In this document: positions 8,107 to 17,269 of the stretch, piece by piece | Position numbering within the stretch: the first letter of the stretch is position 1 | How the letters are laid out: the number at the start of each line of letters is the position of its first letter | Assembly: GCF_004801375.1 (NCBI RefSeq) | Contig: NZ_SSNZ01000008.1 | Coordinates: 101,903-165,902, forward strand | Direction: 5' to 3' | DNA length: 64,000 nt | Origin: Flavobacterium supellecticarium | Lineage (GTDB): Bacteria; Bacteroidota; Bacteroidia; Flavobacteriales; Flavobacteriaceae | Position numbers and translations under genes: made by a program | Notes under the pieces: model-generated | Databases searched by the model: none | Seen by the model: only the letters and a program-made list of their open reading frames with translations | Told to the model about the DNA's origin: nothing

Positions 8107-9087
8107 TTACTTCTTGTCAATAAGATTTTGTACGAGTTTTTTTAGTTCGTCTATTTCCTTTGATTGTTGTTCCAGTTTCTGATTTTGAACTTCATTTATT
8201 CTGTTTTGCTGCAAAATATAGAGTGTTAGCTCTTCGATTTTTTCCTGTTGGATTTTGGTCATCTCGCCTAAGGCAATTCCTTCTTCTGCAACCTGAGTAG
8301 CAGACGGAACGTTTATCAAATGACCTTTATCCTGAATGTGTTTTTCAACTTCAGCAAGTGTTGGTAATTTGTATTCCGGTTGGAAAACGTAATCGGCCCA
8401 GGCAGATTGAAGATTTACACGGACTTCCTCGGTTAAAATACCTCCTTTAACAAATAAATTATAAGTGTTTAAGTTTACACCTCCGGCTGTTGTCGGGAAA
8501 TTACCGAAGCCGGAACCGATACCTACTTTACCGTTTAGTTTTACTAAATCCAGAGCAAAATCGCCCCAGATAAGCGGACTTGTATTGAAACTGTTATTAA
8601 TGATTAATTTGTTGCTAGTGTGTTCGTAATAACCTGAATAGCTGCCTATAAAGATATTGTTGGAACCCTGCGCCTCGCCACCGGCATTATGACCAATAAA
8701 AGTATTGCCACTACCGCTTTCATTTTCGCCACCAGCATAAACACCGAGATAAACGTTTTCATTTCCGCTAGAACTAGCTTTTCCACTTTCGTGTCCAAGA
8801 TAGACATTTGATGCCCCTGTAGTATTGGTAATGCCGGCAGTATTTCCAATAAAAGTATTTGAATGGCCATTTGTATTTGCAATTCCGGTTTGATGCCCAA
8901 AAAAAGAATTAGAAATACCGGAAGAAGTGTTTATTTTTCCGGATTGATAACCATAGAAAGTATTTTTTTGACCGTTAGATCCTGCTTCAAGCCCGCCACT
9001 TGTTATTGATGAAGTCGCAATGCTTTGAGCGTTTATAATATTGATTGCAAATGTCAAACTGAGAGTTATAAAATATTTAGAGCACAT
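8107..9087 (-). CDS. Secreted YadA-head-like beta-roll repeat protein (paralogue 1)
   Basis: A 326-residue exported protein with a signal peptide ending near residue 20 (NAQS). Residues about 30-165 consist of at least six repeats of roughly 20 to 24 residues built on NTFIGxxAG, resembling the left-handed beta-roll of YadA-type trimeric adhesin heads. A KLNGKVGIG segment follows, then a conserved block (ILTEEVRVNLQSAWADYVF, residues about 215-235) and a C-terminal coiled coil rich in E, K, L and Q. It has no T9SS sorting domain, so how it leaves the periplasm is open. It is the third gene of an operon with an M43 protease and a close paralogue. It may act as a trimeric surface fibre; proteins with this C-terminal half are often labelled tail-fibre-like. 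Confidence 0.7.
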   Translation of the reverse strand: MCSKYFITLSLTFAINIINAQSIATSSITSGGLEAGSNGQKNTFYGYQSGKINTSSGISNSFFGHQTGIANTNGHSNTFIGNTAGITNTTGASNVYLGHESGKASSSGNENVYLGVYAGGENESGSGNTFIGHNAGGEAQGSNNIFIGSYSGYYEHTSNKLIINNSFNTSPLIWGDFALDLVKLNGKVGIGSGFGNFPTTAGGVNLNTYNLFVKGGILTEEVRVNLQSAWADYVFQPEYKLPTLAEVEKHIQDKGHLINVPSATQVAEEGIALGEMTKIQQEKIEELTLYILQQNRINEVQNQKLEQQSKEIDELKKLVQNLIDKK

Positions 9088-9093
9088 ATTATG

Positions 9094-12000
9094 TTATTGT
9101 TTAATTATTTTTTTCGTTACTAGTTCGCCGGTGCTTGATTTGATTGTTAGGAAGTAAATCCCGTTTTGTAAATCGGACATGTCGATCTGATATAGTTGTG
9201 TGCTTTCTTTTAGTTTGTAAATGAAAATAGATTTTCCTTCAAAAGAACTAATAGCGATCTCTGTCATTGGTGCACCCGATGTTTCAATTTTTATACGGCT
9301 TGTGGTCGGATTTGGATAAAGTCGGATTTGGTCTATAGTTGTTTCTGGAGCCATTTTCAGATCTTCAAATACTGTTTTTTGTTCTGGACAATTTTCGATT
9401 TTAGCCAGCATGTTGGCACCGCTTTTTACCACGCTATTCGGTTTAAAAATAATCGTATTTCCGGCTTTTAAATTTACATTGACACCACTGTTTATAGTGT
9501 AATTGCCATTTAAAGTAATAGTATTTGAAACCTGATGCGTAGTGTTGGTCGCTTCGGTTGTATTTAAAACCAGATCGTTATCGCAGTTTGTTGTTGGGTT
9601 GCAGTTCGCTGTAATAGTCTTTGTCGCTGTACTGGTACAGCCATTAACATCGGTAACGGTAACTGAAATGGTTCCTGGAAGTGACGTCCAATTAACAAGC
9701 ACGTTAGACTGATTGTTTAAGCCGTTAATAGATCCTGCTCCGGAGGTTATAGACCATTGCGCTCTTTGTCCCTCTTGTAATACAACAAAATTATTGGTTG
9801 CATTACTGTTTGTGGAACAGGCTGATGTGCTTCCCAGGATATTTGCAGATGCCATGCCTACCGTTATGGTTTTGGTTATGGTATTTCCACCGGAAATTAA
9901 AGTTACGGTATAAGTGCCGGCACTTGAAAAAGTATGTGACGGATTAGCCAGAGTTGAGGTGTTATTTGCTCCTGATGCTGAATCTCCAAAATTCCAGCTA
10001 AAGGTTTGAGTACAAACGTTAGCATTGAATTTGTAGGTGAGACACCCGGAAGCGCTATGACTGATGGTGTTGTTAAAAGCTGTTTCTATTTTCGCATCAA
10101 CCATGTTCGGTAAAGCATAAGATAAAGATTGTTGTAAAATTGGCCCGTTAGGGGTAAAATTACAGGCATTAGCATTATCTGGTGTAGCTATGATATTTGG
10201 ATTGTGTATTACGGCAAGTTTTGAATTTGTGAAGCTTAAATATATTTTGTTATCAGGACCTTTTTGAAATCCATTAATGGTTGCACTACCGTTAAAAATA
10301 GTCATACGACTTTCATTTGGATTTACTGCATTCGCATTTATTTGATATACTTTGCTTCCGGCGCCGTAATAGAAAAGAGCAGAGTCAGGGCTAAATGAAC
10401 CTGAGTAGTAAAGTTCATTTGAGCTTGTTGATTTCATATTTGATACTGCTCCAGTAAACTTATTGAAATCAAATAAAAGCACCGTGCCTGCTCTGTTGAT
10501 ATAGGCTATTTTATTGCCGTTAGGTGAAAACTCTATTGTAGATAGATTTCGGGTAATATTAGTGGGCAGGGCAGTTTCATTAATAAAGCTCAATCCGGAA
10601 GAGGTTAAAGAGTAGACAACTAAAAAATAACCTGAAGATTTACGTGACGATGTAACGATCCAATAGCCATCACAATGTTGTGCAGCACTAACGCCTTCAC
10701 CTCCTAATATGGAGTTGTTGTCACCGGTTAAGTAACCGTTTGGAAAGGTAATGGGTTGGCCTACGGTAGATGACATGGAAATTACGCCATTTGAGTTGTT
10801 TATAATGCTGTACCTAAAACCGTTATTTGTTAGATCTGAACCTTTTGTGAAGATGTAATACTGATTGTTGTTGGCTGGATTTTTTACAGTTATTGCGCCA
10901 CTAGCAGAACTAGTGTCACCTTTTATGGAATTGGAATTGTTAATTAGTATGTGGTTTTTGTTCCAGACATTGATCCCGTTGGTGTAGAACAATACATTCC
11001 CGGAAGGATCATTTTGTACAGAACAAGCCTCCTGCATTGTATTAGTGAAAGGGATGGAAGAATTGTATAGGGGAGTTCCAGTGTTGAAATTAAGCCCGTT
11101 ATAGGTACTGAAATACCAGGAATTGTCTTCATTTTGTATTGGTTGGCACAAAGAATTAAAGATTTGTTTAGCCGAAGTGGATGATGAGGTGCCGTTATTA
11201 ATCGTTAATGTGACATTATAGGGAGAATTGCTTACAGAGGAAAATAAGTGTGTGGGGTTTTGTAATGTTGAGGTATTGTTATTTCCGGAGGCTGGATCGC
11301 CAAAGTTCCAAAGGTATGTTATATTCGAACCGGTCATGGTTGGTGAAAATGTAACCGTTGTTCCTTGGCAAGGAGCATAATTGCTTGCTGAAAAAGTTGC
11401 CGATATCATGTTTTGATAGTTACAAATACCGGTATAAATTGAATTGTCGGTATCGAATAATTCGTATCTATATGTGAATAAGGTGGCGAACATTCTAGAA
11501 CGTTGCCCTTCGGAGAAGTGTGTTGAGCAATTGTCGTCACCATAATCCATATGATTGTGTATGTCGTCTGGTTGGTTGTTTGGCTCTATACAGGTGTCTT
11601 TGTTGATGCATAGGAAATTTGCGGTTTCAGTAGGTGGTGTATCGCAAATACGATCTCCGGCTAGATTGCAGTTTGAATTGTTTAGTTCTGTACAGCCCTC
11701 ATGGAATGTATGATACAGTCCCAGGAAGTGACCAACTTCGTGAACGAGTGTTTTACCCAAGTTGTAGTTTGGCATTAGATTGCAATTTTGGCAATATTGA
11801 GCACTTCCAAAAACATCAGATCTGATAACGACACCATCAAATATGGGGGAAGTATTTGGAAACATAGAGTATCCTAAAGTAGTTCCCGCAGCACCGGTGT
11901 TGCTAATGCTTTTTACAACCCAGATCCTTAAGTAACGATTTGAAGAAATTGTGGTTCCGGCTATATTGACTAAATTTTGTTGTTCGGTTTGAGCATCATG

Positions 12001-12429
12001 ATCGGTTAAAGCTGTACTTAAGAGGTGTACTATACCGGGAGTTGTTTGTGTTCCTCCGCTTGATGGGATTGCTATATTACCAGCTTTTGTTGCTAGGCAA
12101 AAATTAATTCCATGTGGATTGAAATAGGAGTTTAAGGCTGTTATCTGACTGGTAACCTGATTGTCTGAAATGTTTTCAGGATTATTAACCCCTCCGTGTA
12201 CAATATAAACAACCACAGGGATCGTTATCATTGCAGATGCAGCTAACTTGGAACTCTGATTTTGAGTCTGATTTATTGTTCGATCCATCTCGTCCAGATA
12301 ATTTTGGATCGAAGGATTTTCTTTTAGTGCATTGCGCATCAGTTCATCGGTAAGACAGGGTTCCGATTGTGCAAATCCTTTTATAGCGATTAACAGTACT
12401 ATAAGGATAGTAAGGTATTGTTTTTTCAT
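9094..12429 (-). CDS. Secreted M43-type zinc metalloprotease with PKD domains and T9SS sorting domain
   Basis: An 1111-residue exported protease. The signal peptide ends near residue 20. The metzincin zinc motif HEVGHFLGLYH is at residues 230-240 and the Met-turn methionine is near 294 (HNHMDYG), which fits the M43 (pappalysin/cytophagalysin) family. PKD-like domains (YLWNFGDPASG near 375 and FSWNFGDSASG near 815) flank a WD-like central segment of about 350 residues. The last about 80 residues (RLYPNPTTSRIKIE to the end) are a T9SS type A sorting domain, so the protein should cross the outer membrane by T9SS and be anchored or released. It lies between two beta-roll paralogues with gaps of 6 and 12 bases, in one operon. 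Confidence 0.88.
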   Translation of the reverse strand: MKKQYLTILIVLLIAIKGFAQSEPCLTDELMRNALKENPSIQNYLDEMDRTINQTQNQSSKLAASAMITIPVVVYIVHGGVNNPENISDNQVTSQITALNSYFNPHGINFCLATKAGNIAIPSSGGTQTTPGIVHLLSTALTDHDAQTEQQNLVNIAGTTISSNRYLRIWVVKSISNTGAAGTTLGYSMFPNTSPIFDGVVIRSDVFGSAQYCQNCNLMPNYNLGKTLVHEVGHFLGLYHTFHEGCTELNNSNCNLAGDRICDTPPTETANFLCINKDTCIEPNNQPDDIHNHMDYGDDNCSTHFSEGQRSRMFATLFTYRYELFDTDNSIYTGICNYQNMISATFSASNYAPCQGTTVTFSPTMTGSNITYLWNFGDPASGNNNTSTLQNPTHLFSSVSNSPYNVTLTINNGTSSSTSAKQIFNSLCQPIQNEDNSWYFSTYNGLNFNTGTPLYNSSIPFTNTMQEACSVQNDPSGNVLFYTNGINVWNKNHILINNSNSIKGDTSSASGAITVKNPANNNQYYIFTKGSDLTNNGFRYSIINNSNGVISMSSTVGQPITFPNGYLTGDNNSILGGEGVSAAQHCDGYWIVTSSRKSSGYFLVVYSLTSSGLSFINETALPTNITRNLSTIEFSPNGNKIAYINRAGTVLLFDFNKFTGAVSNMKSTSSNELYYSGSFSPDSALFYYGAGSKVYQINANAVNPNESRMTIFNGSATINGFQKGPDNKIYLSFTNSKLAVIHNPNIIATPDNANACNFTPNGPILQQSLSYALPNMVDAKIETAFNNTISHSASGCLTYKFNANVCTQTFSWNFGDSASGANNTSTLANPSHTFSSAGTYTVTLISGGNTITKTITVGMASANILGSTSACSTNSNATNNFVVLQEGQRAQWSITSGAGSINGLNNQSNVLVNWTSLPGTISVTVTDVNGCTSTATKTITANCNPTTNCDNDLVLNTTEATNTTHQVSNTITLNGNYTINSGVNVNLKAGNTIIFKPNSVVKSGANMLAKIENCPEQKTVFEDLKMAPETTIDQIRLYPNPTTSRIKIETSGAPMTEIAISSFEGKSIFIYKLKESTQLYQIDMSDLQNGIYFLTIKSSTGELVTKKIIKQ

Positions 12430-12441
12430 GCTGTTAAAGGA

Positions 12442-13452
12442 TTATTTGTTATTTGTCAGATTGTTTACAAGCTTTTTTAATTCTTCAATGTCTTTAGCTT
12501 GTTTTTCATTGGTTTTATTTTGCTCAATGATGTACAGGGTTAATTCTTCGATTTTTTCCTGTTGGATTTTTATCATTTCACCTAAAGCAATTCCTTCTTC
12601 TGCAATTTGTGCTGCCGATGGCACATTTATTAAGCGACCTTTTTCCTGAATATGTTTTTCTACTTCGTTTAGTGTCGGTAATTGGTACTCCGGTTGAAAT
12701 ACATAATCCGCCCAGGCAGATTGAAGATTCACACGTACTTCTTCCGTTAATATACCTCCTTTTACAAAAAGACTATAATTGTTTAGATTAACACCACCGG
12801 CTGTTGTTGGGAAATTGCCAAATGTGCTTCCGATACCTACTTTTCCGTTTAGTTTTAATTGACTGGCTGTAAAATCACCCCATATTAAAGGAGTATCAGT
12901 TTCTTTGTTGTCAATATAAAGCTTATTGTCGATATCATAACTTAGTGCAACATATGCTCCAATCAATACATTGCCTGAACCTCTGCTTTCTGCTCCTGCA
13001 TTGATACCAATAAATGTATTGTTATTGCCATCATTTTCTCGACCTGATCCATATCCTATAAAAGTATTTGTCGATCCAGGAGCAAATGCACCGGCTAGGC
13101 TGCCTATATATGTGTTTTGAATGCCCGTAGTATTATTAGAGCCAGAACCATAGCCAATAAAGAGATTGTTTGTTCCTGTTGTATTGTCTATACCTGAATG
13201 ATTGCCGATAAAGACATTTTGTTTGCCGGAAGTATTTGTTCTTCCGGCTGAGTGGCCAATAAAGGTGTTGTTGCTGAATGTAATATTGTTTGTTGACATG
13301 CCGGCTTGATAACCATAAAAAGTATTGCCTTCTCCATTACTACCGGATTGTAGACCACCACTTGTGACGGTTGAATTAGAAGCTACGTTTTGTGCATTTA
13401 ATGATAGAAATCCGCTTAAAAAGAACCCTGTTAAAAGTAGTTTTGTTTTCAT
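12442..13452 (-). CDS. Secreted YadA-head-like beta-roll repeat protein (paralogue 2)
   Basis: A 336-residue exported paralogue of the protein at 8107-9087. It has the same order of parts: signal peptide (ending near LNAQ), a start of SGGLQSGSNGEGNTFYGYQAG, about six NTFIG repeats, KLNGKVGIGS, the ILTEEVRVNLQSAWADYVF block, and a C-terminal coiled coil. The C-terminal halves are nearly identical (LPTLxEVEKHIQxKGxLINVPSA), whereas the repeats have diverged. It is the first gene of the operon, 12 bases before the metalloprotease. Gene duplication on either side of the protease is the simplest history. No T9SS sorting domain is present. Confidence 0.7.
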   Translation of the reverse strand: MKTKLLLTGFFLSGFLSLNAQNVASNSTVTSGGLQSGSNGEGNTFYGYQAGMSTNNITFSNNTFIGHSAGRTNTSGKQNVFIGNHSGIDNTTGTNNLFIGYGSGSNNTTGIQNTYIGSLAGAFAPGSTNTFIGYGSGRENDGNNNTFIGINAGAESRGSGNVLIGAYVALSYDIDNKLYIDNKETDTPLIWGDFTASQLKLNGKVGIGSTFGNFPTTAGGVNLNNYSLFVKGGILTEEVRVNLQSAWADYVFQPEYQLPTLNEVEKHIQEKGRLINVPSAAQIAEEGIALGEMIKIQQEKIEELTLYIIEQNKTNEKQAKDIEELKKLVNNLTNNK

Positions 13453-13520
13453 ATAAATTAGATTTAAAAAATTTCTGACAAATTAAGAAAATAAATTGTT
13501 TTAAAAATAACAATATGTTT

Positions 13521-13556
13521 TAAAATAAAAAAAAGCACCAACATTCGTTGGTGCTC
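13521..13556 (-). terminator. Terminator after the T9SS cargo gene
   Basis: A 9-base perfect stem (AGCACCAAC and GTTGGTGCT) with an ATTC loop, followed on the minus strand by a T-rich run. The stem matches that of the terminator at 8060-8083. Confidence 0.85.
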
Positions 13557-13581
13557 GATAAGGTTAAGAATATGGAGGCTG

Positions 13582-14412
13582 TTATTTGATGATCAGTTTT
13601 TGTGTGGCGGTTTTTCCTTCTTCTGTAATTTTTAAAAGATACACTCCGGTGTTTAGATTGGAAAGCTGAATAGGGTTGTTGTTTTCGGATTTCAAATTCA
13701 GAACCTGTTTTCCAAGGATATCATAAATCTCAATTGTTTTATCAGATCCTGTTGTCGAAGTAATATAAAGGTTATCATTGTTGCTGGCCGGATTCGGGTA
13801 TAATTTTAAACCGTCGATTTGGTGATCGGTTAGTCCCATTGGGGTGTTGTTTACCATTGAAAAATCATCATAGTAAATAAAGCCACCAACGCTGGTTGCT
13901 GATTGTCTGTAGGTACGCGCCTGAAAACGGAAATGCGTGGCATTGGTCGGAGCGGTTAGGGTAAAGCTTGCCTGTACCCATTGTGCATTGTTGCTGGAGT
14001 AGGTTGTTGGGTGTAATATGTCTCTATGGTCGGTTAGTTCCGATTCGTTTCCATTGGAAATATTAACCCAGGAATGCCAGGCGCGGCTACGGGCTTTGGT
14101 GTCGTTATCCAGAAACCAATAGGAAATAGTATAATTGTTTCCGGGAATAACCGGGATTAAATCAGTTGGACTTACCGTTTGTGTATCGTCTTGTGATTGG
14201 TGTTTTACGGCGGATGCACCGCTTTTAAATATACTGGTTTCGCGGGTGATAAAGTTATTTGCCGAGAAGGTTTCAGTGTTTACAGCTGTAAATCCACTTG
14301 GAGTAGTGTTGTTGGTCCAGGTTTCAAAATTCCCGTTTGGAATTAAGTTCGTTTGGGCGTTAGCGGTTACGCTCAATGCGATGCTGAATAAAGCCAGGTA
14401 AATTTGTCTCAT
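13582..14412 (-). CDS. T9SS cargo protein with carbohydrate-binding-like domain
   Basis: A 276-residue exported protein. A signal peptide ends near residue 20 (ANAQ). The body (NLIPNGNFETW near 22 to YYDDFSMV near 187) has the layout of a CBM4/9-like jelly roll, with the typical NGxFExW start and a closing YYDDxxL/M strand. The last about 75 residues (GLKLYPNPASNNDNLYI to KLIIK) are a T9SS type A sorting domain, so it is expected at the cell surface or outside. No catalytic domain is seen; binding of a glycan is an inference from the fold. It is a paralogue of the next gene upstream. Confidence 0.75.
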   Translation of the reverse strand: MRQIYLALFSIALSVTANAQTNLIPNGNFETWTNNTTPSGFTAVNTETFSANNFITRETSIFKSGASAVKHQSQDDTQTVSPTDLIPVIPGNNYTISYWFLDNDTKARSRAWHSWVNISNGNESELTDHRDILHPTTYSSNNAQWVQASFTLTAPTNATHFRFQARTYRQSATSVGGFIYYDDFSMVNNTPMGLTDHQIDGLKLYPNPASNNDNLYITSTTGSDKTIEIYDILGKQVLNLKSENNNPIQLSNLNTGVYLLKITEEGKTATQKLIIK

Positions 14413-14503
14413 GGTTTTTTTGTTGGCAAGATAGCGACCTGATGTTGGCTTTTGATCATCTTAAAGTAAAGGGTAGTTTAAGTTTTAAAATTAGAGCATA
14501 AAA

Positions 14504-14531
14504 AAAGCGTCAACATTGTTGACGCTTTTCT
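14504..14531 (-). terminator. Terminator after the second T9SS cargo gene
   Basis: An 11-base perfect stem (AAAGCGTCAAC and GTTGACGCTTT) with a 3-base loop, followed by A's on the plus strand that read as T's on the minus strand. Confidence 0.85.
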
Positions 14532-14549
14532 ATATAGTGTGAAGAGAAA

Positions 14550-15341
14550 TTATTTGATAACTAATTTTCTAGTAGCCGTTTTTCCTTCTTCAGTGATTTT
14601 AACGATATAAACACCAGCGTTTAAGTTAGAAACGTTGATAGCAGCTTCGTTTTCAACACGTGTATTGATTACTTGTTTTCCTAATACATCATAAACAGCA
14701 ACTGATTTTACAGCTGAAGCATCAGATGAAATATAGAAGTTGTTTCCAGATACCGGGTTAGGATATACTTTTAAACCAGAAATAGCATTTTCTTGTAATC
14801 CTAGTGTGTTATCTACTAAAGTTACGTCATCATAATAGATAGCTCCTGAGTTTCCAGTGTCTTGGTATACACGGAAGTCAAAACGCAAGATAGTTGCACC
14901 AGCTGGAGCAGTAGCCGTTACAGAAACTTGTTGCCATCCTGTAGTGTTACCATAGTAGTCTGGTTGTAAAGAAGTGTCAGTAATACCAGCTGAGCTAGTT
15001 CTCCAAGCTCCCCAGTGTCTTCCTCTAGCATTATCAGTTTCGTCTTTATACCAGTATGTCAATGTGTATTGGTGACCAGCAACTACAGCAAAGTCAGCAA
15101 CACCAGCTCTTACGTTACCTGTTCCGGCAGGTGCTGTAAATTTAGCTGAACTTGTACCGCCGTGTACGTTACCAGCCGCAGTTTCAAGAGTAACAGATCC
15201 TCCGTTTGCAGGAACAGTTACTGTCCATGAGTCAGGAGCACCAGCAGTCCAGTTTTCAAATCCACCATTAGGTATTAAGTTTTGAGCATTGACAGCATAC
15301 GATAATGCAACAGTTGCTAATAAAGTGTAAAGTTTTTTCAT
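14550..15341 (-). CDS. T9SS cargo protein with carbohydrate-binding-like domain
   Basis: A 263-residue exported protein with the same design as the one at 13582-14412: a signal peptide (to about NAQN, residue 20), an NLIPNGGFENWT start, a jelly-roll-like body ending in IYYDDVTLVD, and a T9SS type A sorting domain from GLKVYPNPVSGNNFYI to KLVIK. Codon use is stronger and more biased than in its neighbours (regular GCT, GTT, CCA codons), which suggests high expression. A TAACTTTG promoter box lies upstream and a terminator downstream, so it is its own unit. No enzyme motif is visible. Confidence 0.78.
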   Translation of the reverse strand: MKKLYTLLATVALSYAVNAQNLIPNGGFENWTAGAPDSWTVTVPANGGSVTLETAAGNVHGGTSSAKFTAPAGTGNVRAGVADFAVVAGHQYTLTYWYKDETDNARGRHWGAWRTSSAGITDTSLQPDYYGNTTGWQQVSVTATAPAGATILRFDFRVYQDTGNSGAIYYDDVTLVDNTLGLQENAISGLKVYPNPVSGNNFYISSDASAVKSVAVYDVLGKQVINTRVENEAAINVSNLNAGVYIVKITEEGKTATRKLVIK

Positions 15342-15371
15342 GTTTTGAATTGTTTTTTAAAAAGTGGACAA

Positions 15372-15379
15372 CAAAGTTA
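15372..15379 (-). promoter_or_regulatory. -7 promoter element (TAACTTTG)
   Basis: Exact TAnnTTTG on the minus strand, 30 bases before the start of the T9SS cargo gene at 15341. Confidence 0.6.
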
Positions 15380-15452
15380 AGAAGTATTTCGTGATAAATG
15401 AAAACTTTTAATGTAAAATTATGGTTAAATGTAAGAAATAACCCTTTGTTAA

Positions 15453-15779
15453 CTATTTGATAATAAGCTTTCTTGTAGCGGAAGCTTCGCCTTCTTTGAT
15501 TTTAATGATGTAAACACCCGCGTTTAAATTGGCTATATTTAGCTCTTTTGAGTTTAGAGTAGCCTGTAAAATACGCTTGCCTAACACGTCGAAAATCTCA
15601 ACTTCCTTATCTTGTGTCGATTTGGAAGTGATGTATATTTTGTCCCCGTTGGTTGGGTTTGGATAAATGTTCAGACCTTCGATAGTGGTACCCGAAGAAC
15701 CTTTAGCCTCCTGCGCAAATAAACTGGCAGAAAACAGGAAAAAGGCAACTAAAATAATATAAAAGTAATTTTTCTTCAT
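15453..15779 (-). CDS. Small exported protein consisting almost only of a T9SS sorting domain
   Basis: A 108-residue protein: a signal peptide (to about SLFAQ, residue 22), a linker of about ten residues (EAKGSSGTTIE), then a complete T9SS type A sorting domain (GLNIYPNPTNGDKIYI to KLIIK). There is essentially no cargo between them. The domain is closely similar to those of the two genes downstream. It may be a truncated duplicate that kept expression signals, or a real product that occupies the secretion or surface-attachment machinery. No clear terminator follows it before the next promoter. Confidence 0.7.
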   Translation of the reverse strand: MKKNYFYIILVAFFLFSASLFAQEAKGSSGTTIEGLNIYPNPTNGDKIYITSKSTQDKEVEIFDVLGKRILQATLNSKELNIANLNAGVYIIKIKEGEASATRKLIIK

Positions 15780-15892
15780 AGGTCTAAATATGGCATAAAG
15801 ATATAAAAAAAGTTCAAAATTTATGCCAAAAAAAATATCCCCCTTATTGAAAGAGAGATATTTTTCTGAAAAAGATATTTAGTTACTTTTAA

Positions 15893-17071
15893 TTAAAGTC
15901 CTACTGTCCATCCGGTTGACCAGCTTGGTGCAGCTGTTCCGTTACCAGCGCCAGTTGCAGCAGCTGATTCCGTGAATACAGCGTTTACATCCATAGCACT
16001 ACCGTCTGTTTTCTTACCTTTAGCGTTCGATCCGATTCCTTCGAATTTTGTGTTGGTTCCTTTTAAAGTAGTACCTACGAAAGAGATGGTTTGATCGTGT
16101 TCTACATCATATCCAACTTTGAAATCTTTTACTACTACGTTGTTGAACATACCTTTAGTTCCTCTTCTTAATTTTAAAGCCTGGTTTTCTGGATACGCTG
16201 TTGCATCAGCAGCACTTCCGGCACCGATTAAAGTTAAGTTTGTGATTGTTGGGTTAGAAACCGGGTTTGCATCAAAGTTGAACTCATAGTTATCAGCCTC
16301 GATACCTCTGTTTCCTTTTCCGAAAGCAAGTTTACCATACCAGTTTGTGTTGGTACCGTTCCATCCTTCAGTCCAGTCAAATTGATCATCCTCGTTTCCG
16401 ATAGCGATTAAGTTGGAAGTGTTAACCGTTCCACCGAAAAATTCGAAACCGTCATCAGCACCGTGATAAACTTCTACGTTTTCAACTACAGTTCCGTTAC
16501 CAACTCCGAAGAAAGAAACACCATTGAATTCTTTTTCAGTGTTGAAAGCAGCACCAGAATATTCAATTCTTAAATATTGGATTACACCAGAGTTGTCATT
16601 TGCAACAGTACCACCGTATGTTAAGTCAGCAACTTCTGATTGTGCTGTAACCGTTCCTCTGTTGATTGGTGCTTTTCCACAAATTACTAAACCTCCCCAG
16701 TCACCAGCATTTTTAGTTGTCAAACCACTTGTCATAACTACTGGATTTGCAGCGGTTCCTAAAATGTTGATTTTACCACCTTGTGCTACTGCGATATAAG
16801 CAGATGTACCTCCGGTTCCTTCAATTCTTGTTCCGGCAGGAATAGTTAAAGTAGCACCGCTATTTACTTGGATTTTTCCAGTAAGCTTATAAGTTGCTCC
16901 GGCAACTAAAGTTACTACACCGTCGTTGATCGTTCCTTTAAAATCGTTCGCATTAGCAACGAAAGAAGAAGAAGGTCCGCTTGGTGTGCTCTCGTCAGAT
17001 GAAGAACAACTTGCTAAAGTTCCTGCAGTTACTGCGAAAATTACAAATAATTTTACGATTGATTTTTTCAT
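15893..17071 (-). CDS. Lipoprotein with right-handed beta-helix-like repeats
   Basis: A 392-residue predicted lipoprotein: signal sequence with lipobox LASC, acylated cysteine near residue 22, and an SSSDES linker. The mature part has irregular parallel-beta-helix-like turns (TIPAGTRIEG, NVEVYHGADDGFEFFGG, NLTLIGAGS). Related flavobacterial proteins are sometimes labelled multidrug transporter, which nothing here supports. It lies 198 bases before the TonB receptor gene in direction of transcription order (the receptor is upstream), suggesting a functional pair at the outer membrane. Codon use is strongly biased, which fits high expression. The ligand is unknown. Confidence 0.65.
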   Translation of the reverse strand: MKKSIVKLFVIFAVTAGTLASCSSSDESTPSGPSSSFVANANDFKGTINDGVVTLVAGATYKLTGKIQVNSGATLTIPAGTRIEGTGGTSAYIAVAQGGKINILGTAANPVVMTSGLTTKNAGDWGGLVICGKAPINRGTVTAQSEVADLTYGGTVANDNSGVIQYLRIEYSGAAFNTEKEFNGVSFFGVGNGTVVENVEVYHGADDGFEFFGGTVNTSNLIAIGNEDDQFDWTEGWNGTNTNWYGKLAFGKGNRGIEADNYEFNFDANPVSNPTITNLTLIGAGSAADATAYPENQALKLRRGTKGMFNNVVVKDFKVGYDVEHDQTISFVGTTLKGTNTKFEGIGSNAKGKKTDGSAMDVNAVFTESAAATGAGNGTAAPSWSTGWTVGL

Positions 17072-17220
17072 TTTGTTTTCTGAATAATTTTTTAGTTATG
17101 TTTGATGCAAAAGTGCTTCGTTTTTTTTTAAAGCGGGTTAAGCCATTGTCACGGTTGGATTAACATATAAAGAAGTAATTATTAAGTAAATGTTTCGTTT
17201 GTTAAGGCAACTTTACTTTA

Positions 17221-17250
17221 AAAAAGAAGGAGCGATAATTCGCTCCTTCA
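17221..17250 (-). terminator. Terminator of the TonB receptor gene
   Basis: A 10-base perfect stem (GAAGGAGCGA and TCGCTCCTTC) with a TAAT loop and an A run on the plus strand (T run on the transcript). Confidence 0.85.
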
Positions 17251-17269
17251 GGTGTATTTTGATGTTGTA

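Noticed and set aside
8600..9000. Repeated short DNA units that could suggest a CRISPR or satellite array
   Set aside because: The repeats are degenerate, in frame, and encode the NTFIG beta-roll motif, with no spacer pattern.
8060..13555. Matching AGCACCAAC/GTTGGTGCT hairpins as ends of a mobile element
   Set aside because: Each hairpin sits just after a stop codon and is followed by a T run on the transcript, so they are terminators; there is no transposase or target duplication.
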